33,225 bases of DNA, from contig QHYL01000260.1 of assembly GCA_003224105.1 (NCBI GenBank), positions 1-33,225 on the forward strand. Reading direction: 5' to 3'. Position 1 is the stretch's first letter. The number at the start of each line of letters is the position of its first letter. Below, piece after piece: positions 1 to 7,100 of this stretch. The notes under the pieces are model-generated. The model made no database searches. It was given only the letters and a program-made list of their open reading frames with translations, and was not told where the DNA came from. The stretch comes from Acidobacteriota bacterium (GTDB taxonomy: Bacteria > Acidobacteriota > Terriglobia > Acidiferrales > UBA7541). A program made the translations under genes and the position numbers.

Positions 1-127
1 GTCCCGCCCTGCACGTGAAGTGCGCGCAAAAATCGCTGCCCGTGCCAGGGTGGCCGTTCAGCGTTTCAAAAATCCGCTGTATCGCTCCCGCTGCAAAAAC
101 AAGCCGCCTCCCCACCATTCCACAGCC

Positions 128-700
128 TCAATTCAAAACTCGTGAGAAATCCGGGTTAGGTGCGTGTCCCGACCAAAAGTGTTTCAACGGCTCAGGACAA
201 TCAGACTTTTCAGGATGGGTGGACCGGAAGCGCCGGAAGATGTTGAAACCTCCGCGCTCGTGCGGCACGTAGTCGAGATTCGGATGCAGGGTGTCGCTGA
301 GGGCGTTCGATTGCAAAAGCTGCGCGCCAGTCGAAGCAGGCGTCCAGTTCGCCGGTAGCTCACGTACTCACGAAGCACCACGGCAAGCTGTCGGCAGAGG
401 TCCACTTAGCGAGTCCCGTTCTTTGTTTTTCAGGTATGGCTGAATCTCCCCGCGCTTTGCCTTCTGCAAGATATAGAGGTGCGGAAGTCTTCGGGTACAG
501 CCATTTGTCCAGGGCATATCGGCGGTTGTCGATCGTCGTCTGTTCGACGGATGACGTTTGCGGTTGGCGAGAGACTTAAGCCAGAGTTTCGCTTGCTGTT
601 TGAGAGTGATTGTGCTGGTTGATTCAATAAAATGCTGAGCGGAGTTGATGCCGAGCGTTTCGATTTCCTCCACGTATCTGCGCTCGCCGTCATACCGTCA
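128..700 (-). pseudogene. Decayed phage-type (tyrosine recombinase) integrase
   Basis: This is a relic of a site-specific tyrosine recombinase, read on the - strand in at least four pieces lying in different frames. From its N-terminal side, piece A (about 700-549) carries GERRYVEEIETLG and ends NRKRHP. Piece B (546-492) continues as EQTTIDNRRYALDKWLYP, typical of the N-terminal SAM-like core-binding domain; a one-base loss near 547 explains the A to B shift. Piece C (405-361) reads VDLCRQLAVVLREYV, as in the middle of the catalytic domain. Piece D (about 330-155) carries LQSNALSDTLHP, FNIFRRFRSTH and LKHFWSGHAP, matching the box II region with its Arg and His residues. Sequence between B and C is missing and the final Tyr motif is absent. 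The fragment order matches this family by memory, not by a search. It cannot encode an active enzyme. It probably marks an old integration event at this edge of the locus. Confidence 0.72.
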
Positions 701-816
701 CCTCACCGCCGTCGGGGCTCACATCTTTAATTCCTCCCTCCCTTTTCCCTGTAGGGGATTAATAACGCCATACCGCCACAAGCCCCATTTGACGCGGGTC
801 CTTGCGAATTTTGATC

Positions 817-892
817 GGCCACAGCCGGATCCGTGTGGCGTTTTGTTTTTCGTTCCATCTCCTCTGAAATGAGCGGTGTGGCGGCTGTGGCC
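817..892. repeat. 11-bp perfect inverted repeat pair
   Basis: GGCCACAGCCG at 817-827 is matched by its exact reverse complement CGGCTGTGGCC at 882-892, 54 bases apart. An 8-bp direct repeat, GTGTGGCG, lies inside it at 833-840 and 876-883. The pair sits just upstream of the integrase relic, so it could be a leftover recombination arm or operator. It could equally be a long-range RNA stem. No target-site duplication was recognised. Confidence 0.5.
818..850 (+). terminator. Rho-independent terminator-like hairpin
   Basis: GCCACA at 818-823 pairs with TGTGGC at 834-839. The loop contains the palindrome CGGATCCG (826-833), and the stem is followed by a T-rich tract with only two interruptions (841-850). 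The shape fits an intrinsic terminator for + strand transcription entering from the left. No intact + strand gene upstream of it is visible in this window. Confidence 0.45.
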
Positions 893-1041
893 CTTTCACT
901 AGGGGTGCAGGGCGAAGTAATGCCAGAAATCCGCAGAAACCGCGGCCACGCATCCCCGAAGCCCCGGTCAGGTCGTCTCCGATGAAATTTTAAGGTTTTC
1001 ACCTCATAGTAAAGCACTTCCGCTCAGCTTAGCGTAGCCTC

Positions 1042-1054
1042 GGGGGGTGCCCCC
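1042..1054 (+). promoter_or_regulatory. G5/C5 hairpin upstream of regulator gene
   Basis: A run of six G (1042-1047) is separated by TG from five C (1050-1054), which allows a five-pair GC stem with a three-base loop. The stem is followed by TCTTTC, which is too short a T-tract for a confident terminator. It lies about 85 bases before the LuxR-type gene and may insulate that gene from upstream transcription. Confidence 0.3.
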
Positions 1055-1080
1055 TCTTTCGACCAATGAACCCGGGTCCT

Positions 1081-1150
1081 GGCCCCGGACGATTAGGCCC
1101 CGGACAACTTGGTTTGACGTGACTTAGAAAACCAAGCCCATGAAAACCAA
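1081..1150 (+). promoter_or_regulatory. Repeat-rich leader/possible operator of LuxR-type gene
   Basis: Three ordered repeats fall directly before the start codon at 1140. GGCCCCGGAC occurs twice with a 15-base period (1081-1090 and 1096-1105). CTTGGTTT (1108-1115) is mirrored by AAACCAAG (1129-1136), a perfect 8-bp inverted repeat with a 13-base spacer that ends three bases before the ATG. AAAACCAA occurs at 1128-1135 and again at 1143-1150 inside the first codons, also with a 15-base period. No Shine-Dalgarno sequence is visible. The layout suits an autoregulatory operator or a stem that hides the start codon. This is inference from the sequence alone. Confidence 0.45.
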
Positions 1151-1994
1151 TCTGAGGCCCGGGAAGCCAGTCAGAGTGTTCATTGCTGATTCAAGCAGCA
1201 TGGGCTGTCAATTGATGGTGCGGGCCCTGCAACAGAGCCGCCGAACGATTCGGGTTGTCGGTTCTGCTACTGAGTCGGCTGAGATCCTCAAGGGGCTGGG
1301 CGAAAATCCCGCAGACGTTGCCATCATCAGCGCAAATTTGAAAGATGGCCCAACCAAGGGCTTTCAGGTGGTGCGGGGAATACGGGTTTCTCGGCCGCAG
1401 ATTCGTAATATTGTACTGATCGATTCTCCGGATCGCTCCATGGTTGTGGAAGGGTTTCGCGCTGGGGCTGACGGTGTATTCTCCCGCGGCGAACCCTTTG
1501 AAATGTTATGCAAGTGCATCCATGCAGTCGGCCGGGGGCAAATTTGGGCTGGAAGCGACCAACTGCGCTTTGTCATTGAGTTTATGGCTACTAACGGGAC
1601 GAGGCCTATCAAAGACGCCAATGGTACAAAACTGCTGACCAAAAGAGAGGAAGAGTTGGTGCAGTTGGTGGCCCAAGGTTTGACCAACCGGGACATCTCT
1701 CGTCAGCTCAATCTGACGGAACATACGGTCCGCAATTACTTGTTTCGCATCTTTAACAAACTGGGCATTTCGAGCCGTCTCGAACTAGCCCTTTACGTAA
1801 TAAGGCACAGAGGACCAGATCACGGCTCACAGTTTGCCCGCGCGTTTCTCAACGAGCCGGCGCCCGTGATGAGCGATGGGCGGCTTCGGACGTCTGGTCC
1901 TAACGTCGAGCCGCAAAGCCTCAAACACGCGTTACCTCCGGTGAGGCCAACCCTCAACGGACGCACCTACCAAAAACCAACAGCTAGAAACTGA
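1140..1994 (+). CDS. LuxR/NarL-family regulator with atypical receiver domain
   Basis: This is a DNA-binding transcription regulator. Residues about 11-130 follow a receiver (REC) fold: VRVFIADSS at the first strand, DVAIIS at the third, and a GADGVFSRG stretch near the end. Residues about 165-225 form a clear LuxR-type helix-turn-helix (LTKREEELVQLVAQGLTNRD, then TEHTVRNYLFRIFNKLG). The expected phosphoacceptor Asp is Ser64. The usual acidic pair is reduced to Asp17-Ser18, the conserved Thr/Ser is Asp-like (VLIDSP), and the conserved Lys is Arg. Phosphorylation by a sensor kinase is therefore unlikely, and the protein may act constitutively or bind a ligand or partner. A Pro/Arg-rich tail of about 50 residues follows the HTH. 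No sensor kinase is adjacent. The start at 1140 is chosen because the REC strand begins about 10 residues in. Its 3' end overlaps a convergent pseudogene by 11 bases. Confidence 0.85.
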   Translation: MKTNLRPGKPVRVFIADSSSMGCQLMVRALQQSRRTIRVVGSATESAEILKGLGENPADVAIISANLKDGPTKGFQVVRGIRVSRPQIRNIVLIDSPDRSMVVEGFRAGADGVFSRGEPFEMLCKCIHAVGRGQIWAGSDQLRFVIEFMATNGTRPIKDANGTKLLTKREEELVQLVAQGLTNRDISRQLNLTEHTVRNYLFRIFNKLGISSRLELALYVIRHRGPDHGSQFARAFLNEPAPVMSDGRLRTSGPNVEPQSLKHALPPVRPTLNGRTYQKPTARN

Positions 1995-2399
1995 AGAAGT
2001 CCCATGTCGTTGCGGATGTGGCAGCAGCACCTGGGAGCACGGTGACACCCAAACTCTCCAGCGCAAGCCGAAGAATGGTTTCGTGTTGATAGAGCGTCGT
2101 CGATTGATACGCGACCTTAGAACATTTTGGGCTAATTAGCACTGCCGCGACGCCCCCCGCCATCAGTGTTACCTTGGCTGACTCGTCGAACACAACGATG
2201 AGCAGGCACTCTGCCCCGTCATCACGGTCTGATTTGTCGGCTGGGTCGTGATCGAGGGAGGTGACTGTGTGAAATGTGCGTTTAAGCTGGTTGCTCCGGT
2301 GCAGCCCGACAGACCTATGGCCATTAATAGTAAAGGTGCCCCTACGACCCAGCTTCGGAAAGGCATAAGAAACCCCCGCGAGAAAATCTCGCAACTCAC
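1984..2399 (-). pseudogene. Chimeric relic: lipoprotein N-terminus joined to phosphoesterase C-terminus
   Basis: Read on the - strand, 2399 to about 2210 encodes a start, a hydrophobic segment and a lipobox (LSGC). It continues with an Ig-like opening (ITTQPTNQTVMTGQSA) typical of secreted acidobacterial proteins. That frame then closes. Immediately after, in another frame from about 2206 to 1984, the sequence reads LLIVVFDES, GGVAAVLISP, YQSTTLYQHETILRLALESLGV and PGAAATS, which closely follows the C-terminal end of the phosphoesterase/phospholipase C-like family (PF04185). The whole catalytic core between the two is absent. The simplest reading is one secreted Ig-phosphoesterase gene that lost its middle in a deletion that also shifted frame. 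The product would not be functional. Family recognition is by motif memory. Confidence 0.65.
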
Positions 2400-2436
2400 T
2401 TTTGTTGTATGGCTGAGTAAAACCCCGCACGAACAA

Positions 2437-2829
2437 AACCTCTTTGGCCGAGTTACATCCGTTGTTCCGAACTCGATAACCAGTCCTTTCCCTTCGGGGA
2501 GCTACCTTGTCAGGTCTCTCTAGTTCAACGGACCGTCGAGGTGAAGCAGCCGGGCGCGTCGCTCCCTAAGGGCGAATCCGTGACTGTACGCAGGTTTCCC
2601 CCGAGCACAAGGAGCGAAATGTCTCCCTAGATCACAGGGCACGACGAAGGACTTTTGTACCTGAGACCGCATTGACTTTCGTACCCAGCACGTTGTGGAA
2701 AACAGAAGCTGTTTCTATCCTCAGGCAAATGTCTTCCTCCTCAGAGGATATTTCGCTTCTTGTGATCAGTTCAGAGGCGCACATACTCTCTTTCCTGGTG
2801 AATTCTAAAGCCTTCGGTTGAGGTGACCC
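2437..2829. other. Intergenic stretch before PilZ gene
   Basis: Nearly 400 bases without a credible gene on either strand. The long - strand open frame over 2632-3072 is an antisense shadow of the PilZ gene. The stretch presumably holds divergent promoters for the pseudogene and the PilZ gene, but I could not assign -35/-10 boxes. No known riboswitch core was recognised. Confidence 0.4.
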
Positions 2830-3171
2830 GTGGGAACGCCGGAAAATGCCCGAAAAGCCATTCGGTTCCCGTTGGAAGTGCCGATTGTGTTTTGGTGGGT
2901 GGACTGTGGAAATGAGAAACGGAGTGAGGGCCGCACGCGTGACATCAGCGAGATGGGGGCATTCATTTTTGCCCCTGCTTATCCGCCCATGGGAACTCAG
3001 GTTTGCTTCAATTTCCTCCTTCCGATGCTCCCCGGGCTGGAAGCCAAAACACAGGTGGACGCAGAGGGCCAAGTTCTGCGGGTGGAGCGGCCCAGCGTTC
3101 GCGAAAAGCGCAGCGGCTTTGCGATTTCAACTCGACGCACGCTCTTGCGCATTAACAACGACACTCATTAA
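2830..3171 (+). CDS. PilZ-domain protein (c-di-GMP receptor candidate)
   Basis: This small single-domain protein of 113 residues probably binds cyclic di-GMP and passes the signal to the surface or exopolysaccharide machinery. Both PilZ ligand motifs are present: RxxxR at Arg8-Arg12 (RKAIR) and D/NxSxxG at Asp38-Ser40-Gly43 (DISEMG). The barrel continues through residues about 55-105. There is no signal peptide or membrane segment, so it is cytoplasmic. The GTG start at 2830 is chosen because GAGGTG lies five bases upstream and the RxxxR motif normally sits near the N-terminus. It precedes the NusG-like gene that opens the polysaccharide locus, so control of that locus by c-di-GMP is a reasonable inference. 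A second PilZ gene closes the cluster near 32482. Confidence 0.82.
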   Translation: MGTPENARKAIRFPLEVPIVFWWVDCGNEKRSEGRTRDISEMGAFIFAPAYPPMGTQVCFNFLLPMLPGLEAKTQVDAEGQVLRVERPSVREKRSGFAISTRRTLLRINNDTH

Positions 3172-3244
3172 TCGGGAGAGAGCGTAGCAAGAAGTCGCGT
3201 TTGAATTGAGTTGTTGGTTTTGATGCGGGAAAGTTCCAGTCATT

Positions 3245-3286
3245 GCCATCGGCCCAGGTTGATCACCCGGAACAGGGACCGATGGC
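3245..3286 (+). promoter_or_regulatory. Inverted repeat in the leader of the NusG-like gene
   Basis: GCCATCGG at 3245-3252 and CCGATGGC at 3279-3286 form a perfect 8-bp inverted repeat. Extra CC/GG pairing is possible across a bulged A, closing a loop of about 20 bases. It lies in the roughly 230-base leader upstream of the antiterminator gene. It could be an RNA element on which the NusG-like protein or RNA polymerase pauses, or a DNA operator. No known family was matched. Confidence 0.4.
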
Positions 3287-3377
3287 CGGCCGGGATAAAC
3301 ATGGGTTCTGTAAGTCACAGGGCGAAGCTATGTCCATTTGGGGCTCTCAGGAACGTAGAAACTAAAAAGCAACGCAA

Positions 3378-3404
3378 CTGCTTCCAAGAAGCAGCTAGGG
3401 GAAA
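3378..3404 (+). promoter_or_regulatory. Hairpin abutting the Shine-Dalgarno site of the NusG-like gene
   Basis: CTGCTTC (3378-3384) and GAAGCAG (3388-3394) make a perfect seven-pair stem with a CAA loop. It ends two bases before an AGGGGAAA Shine-Dalgarno-like run (3397-3404) and 14 bases before the chosen ATG at 3409. A stem placed here could act as a pause/antitermination signal or as a translational control element. Confidence 0.45.
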
Positions 3405-3408
3405 CCGT

Positions 3409-4002
3409 ATGGTGGAGCAAGATCTTGATTATGAATGGTACGCGGTTTGCACTCGTCACCAACACGAAAAAGTTGCAGCCCGAGTTCTAGCGTATAAGCA
3501 ACTTGAGGTTTTTCTGCCGCTCTATAAAGCGCGCCGCAGATGGAAAGATCGCTTCAAGGAAATTTCTCTACCCCTTTTCCCTGGATATTTGTTTGTCAGG
3601 GAAAGGCAAGAGAGATGGCTTCCGATCCTCACCGCACCTGGCGTCTGCCATATCGTCAGTTGCGGCGAACGGCCAGCCGCCATTCCATCTTCAGAAATCG
3701 AGGCGCTACGGCGAATTGTTGAAAGTACTTTGCGCATTGAGCCTCATCCCTTCCTGAAATCCGGTGATTGGGTCAGAGTAAAGTATGGCCCCATAGCAGG
3801 GGTGGAAGGCATATTACTCCGGAAAAAGAACATCGATCGGTTGGTTCTTTCCGTGGATATGCTCGGAAAATCGGCTGCCGTGGAGGTCGACGTAACCCAC
3901 GTCGAGCGCATACCTGCGCGAACGCCTGAAAATCATCCCGTTCCTCGAATCAATCCTATTTCTGTGCCGACAAGCGGTCGGCCTGCCCTTTCTGCGGCGT
4001 AA
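3409..4002 (+). CDS. UpxY/RfaH-like NusG paralogue, transcription antiterminator
   Basis: This is a specialised NusG paralogue of 197 residues that should ride on RNA polymerase and keep it transcribing through the long polysaccharide operon. The NGN domain spans about residues 8-105, with EWYAVCTRHQHEKVAA at its start and the characteristic LFPGYLFVR motif. A KOW domain follows from about residue 120 (GDWVRVKYGPIAGVEG). A polar tail of about 30 residues rich in Pro closes the protein. The ATG at 3409 is preferred over longer in-frame starts because the NGN strand begins at residue 9 and AGGGG lies just upstream; 3211 is the far alternative. It stands first in the export gene series, the usual place for UpxY-type proteins, which act on their own operon leader. 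Confidence 0.85.
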   Translation: MVEQDLDYEWYAVCTRHQHEKVAARVLAYKQLEVFLPLYKARRRWKDRFKEISLPLFPGYLFVRERQERWLPILTAPGVCHIVSCGERPAAIPSSEIEALRRIVESTLRIEPHPFLKSGDWVRVKYGPIAGVEGILLRKKNIDRLVLSVDMLGKSAAVEVDVTHVERIPARTPENHPVPRINPISVPTSGRPALSAA

Positions 4003-4153
4003 GCGAGCCGAGGTGTTTTCTGCAATGTCCAATCCCATGGTGCGTCCCCAGCTGATAGACGAATCCTCGAGTGTGTCCCCGTCTGTTGGTGGGGAGTAAC
4101 TCGTCAGCGCACCTGCAAATCGACGCACGTTGCAAATAGCAAGAGCGTGCCTC

Positions 4154-7100
4154 ATGAAGAACCTGGAGCAGTTGCATCGTCAAGATGGGAAAATGGTCTG
4201 TCTTGCAGTCCTCTTCGCTCTCTCAGTTGGTTCGTACCTCGTTTTGAGTAGACTTACAGCCCGACAAGGGAAAGATCGCGGGGCGCTTCTGCGCTCCCCC
4301 GATACAAGGCTACCCAGGAGCTCGTCTGCTCAGCGGACTTCAGCCTTGGTGGAACCATCGATTCTTTTGGCAAAACCTGCGCCAGGATCTCGCGCTTCCC
4401 TGCAGGAAAGCTATGGCAAAAACCCTTTGGCTTTCGAGGCCAATCAGGGCCAGGCGGACGCAAGGGTGAGGTTCCTTTCACAGGGCACCGGTTATGCCCT
4501 CTTTTTCACGGCGAAGGAAGCTGTTGTAGTGATGCGTAAATCGGCAGCCGAATCCTCAACCGCTAGCTCTGTTTCTGAACCACAGCCCTTTGCTGCGATG
4601 CGGATGCGTTTCGTAGGTGGTAACCGCTCTCCTCGCGTCTCCGGCTCGGACGAGCTTCCAGGCAAAGTGAACTATTTTATCGGCAACGATCCCAAACAGT
4701 GGCGTTCCGGGGTCTCCACCTTCGCCCGCGTGCGCTACGAAAACGTGTACCCGGGCGTCAGCGTGGTCTACTACGGAACACCAGGACGTTTGGAATATGA
4801 CCTCGTCATTGCCCGCGGTGTCGACCCAAAGATCATCGCCCTAGACTGTCTGGGGGCAAGCCAGGTGAGAATCGATTCCCAAGGCAATCTTCGCCTCGTG
4901 ATCGCCGGCAGCGACTTGCTCTTGAGCAAGCCCCACATCTATCAAATGACTCCAAACGGACCAGCGCGGCGAAAGAGTATTCCTGGCGGGTATCTCCTCA
5001 AAGCCGGAGGGCACGTTGGATTTCAAGTCGGCGAGTACGACCGGAACCAGCCACTTATCATTGACCCTGTGTTGACCTACTCCACGTATTTGGGAGGAAG
5101 CGGATACGACGCAGGGACCGCGATTGCTGTGGACACTTCGGGCAGCACGTACGTTACCGGCTTCACTCGATCCACAAATTTTCCGGTGACAGCGGGGGCT
5201 TTGCAAACCAGCTGTGGAACGACCGGCACGTGTAATGGATATTTTTGGGACGCTTTCGTCACAAAGTTAAATTCCACCGGACAGTTGGTCTACTCGACTT
5301 ACTTGGGCGGGAGCGCAAATGACATAGGAAAAGCCATTGCTGTAGACGCTTCTGGCTCCGCATACATCGCCGGCCAGACTTTTTCGACCGACTTTCCGAC
5401 TACGGCGGGAGCTCTTAATACGGCTTACGCCGGAGCGGGAGATGTGTTCTTAACCAAGCTGAGCGGCACGGGAACATCACCTCAATATTCGACATACCTG
5501 GGAGGCACCGGAATTGACAATGCCGAAGGCATAGCTGTTGATGCTGCCGGCAACGCCTATGTGACGGGTCAAACGTACTCCACGGATTTTCCTACGGTCG
5601 CGCCGACCCAGGCCTTTTATGGCGGCAACCAGGACTCGGACGCCTTCGTCACGGAAATCAACAGCACCGGCTCAGCTTTGGTGTATTCCACTTATCTTGG
5701 CGGCAGCAGTATGGATTGGGGTAATGCGATTGCCTTGGATGCTTCCGGAGACGCCTATGTCGTTGGCTTCACAAGATCAACCGATTTCCCCTTGGCAGGT
5801 TCACTTCAGCCCGTCTGCCGTGGATGCCCGGGCTTCGCAGACGCTTTCATAGCCGAATTGGCACCCAATGGTACCTCCCTGCTCCACTCCACTTACTTGG
5901 GAGGCAGTGGTGATGACCAAGCTGCCGGTATCGCCGTCGACACAGACGGCAATATTTATGTGACTGGCTTTACCTATTCCACCGATTTCCCGACCATCTC
6001 CGGCGCTTACCAAACCACTCTGACAACTGGGCAATCCGCCGCATTTGTAACCAAGATTGCGCCCGGCTTCTCTTCCCTTACTTGGTCAACATACCTTCGA
6101 GGGACCGGGCTGAACTACGGAAAGAGCATCGCGGTGGATACGGGAAATGTCTTCGTTGCGGGAGTGACGTATTCTCCAGCGTTCCCGGTTTTGCTTCCCA
6201 CCCAAAGCACGTGTGCCCCTTCGAACTGCTATTACGGCACTGGCTTCATTGCCGAGCTAAACGCCTCCGCCTCAGGCCTGATTTTCTCGACCTACCTGGG
6301 TGGCTCGCACGGCGATGACATTGCCGGAATTGCGCTCGATCCGTCCGCAAACATTCAGTCGACAGGACAAGCCGCTTCAACAGATTTTCCAGTGGTGAAC
6401 GCCGTTCAGGCCTCCTTCGCTGGCAGCTACGGCGATGCGTTCGTTACGAAGATCTCGCTCCAACCCGTGGCTACACCTTCCCCAACCAGCTTAACCTTCG
6501 GCAGCCAGACTGTGGGCACCACGAGTTCTCCGCAGACAGTTACACTTTCCAGCAACGGCACCGCTCCTTTGCATATCACAGGCGTATCTATCAACGGCGA
6601 TTTTGCAGAGACCGATAACTGCACTCCTGGAGTCGCCGCCGGATCCACATGCACGCTCAATGTAACCTTCACTCCGACAGCGAGCGGCACGCGCACCGGC
6701 ACGCTGACGATCAATGACAACTCTGGCAGCCCGCAAGCGGCTACGCTTACGGGCACAGGTACATCTGCGGGGGTGCCCGTCGCGAGCTTGTCAACTTCAA
6801 GCCTTTCGTTTGGCAATCAGCCGCTGGGCGCAACCAGCGCACCTCAAAACTTTAACCTAACAAATACGGGTGACGCGCCGTTGTCAATCACTAGAGTCAC
6901 CATCAGTGGTCTGAACCCTGGTGACTTCGCGCAAACCAATGATTGCGGGACTACGGTGGCAGTCGGAGCAAGTTGCACCTTTAGCGTCACGTTTACTCCT
7001 ACTGCAATTGGGAACCGCTCTGCGACTATAAACATTACGGACAACGCTAGCGGCAGTCCGCAGCATGTAAGCCTGGCCGGCACAGGTTTCGGGCCGATGG

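Larger units (their letters stand above)
701..1041. other. Non-coding stretch beside integrase relic
   Basis: Apart from the inverted repeat and terminator-like hairpin, I see no convincing gene here. A 96-codon open frame on the - strand (727-1017) has no recognisable domain and a composition rich in Arg, Pro and Thr. It is best read as chance or as further decayed mobile-element sequence. Confidence 0.4.

Noticed and set aside
15-272. Open frame of 85 codons on the + strand at the left edge
   Set aside because: It runs antisense to the integrase relic and has no protein-like features.
727-1017. Open frame of 96 codons on the - strand
   Set aside because: No recognisable domain, no Shine-Dalgarno site, and biased composition beside a decayed integrase; treated as chance.
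1-1139. tRNA gene or attachment site for the integrase
   Set aside because: No cloverleaf or tRNA 3' end was found on either strand.
2632-3072. Long - strand frame opposite the PilZ gene
   Set aside because: Antisense shadow; the + strand frame carries both PilZ motifs.
3312-3408. Possible c-di-GMP-I (GEMM) riboswitch in the leader of the NusG-like gene
   Set aside because: A CACAGGGC word and an AGGGGAAACCG end resemble parts of the motif, but the GACGCAAAGCC core and the P1/P2 pairings are absent.
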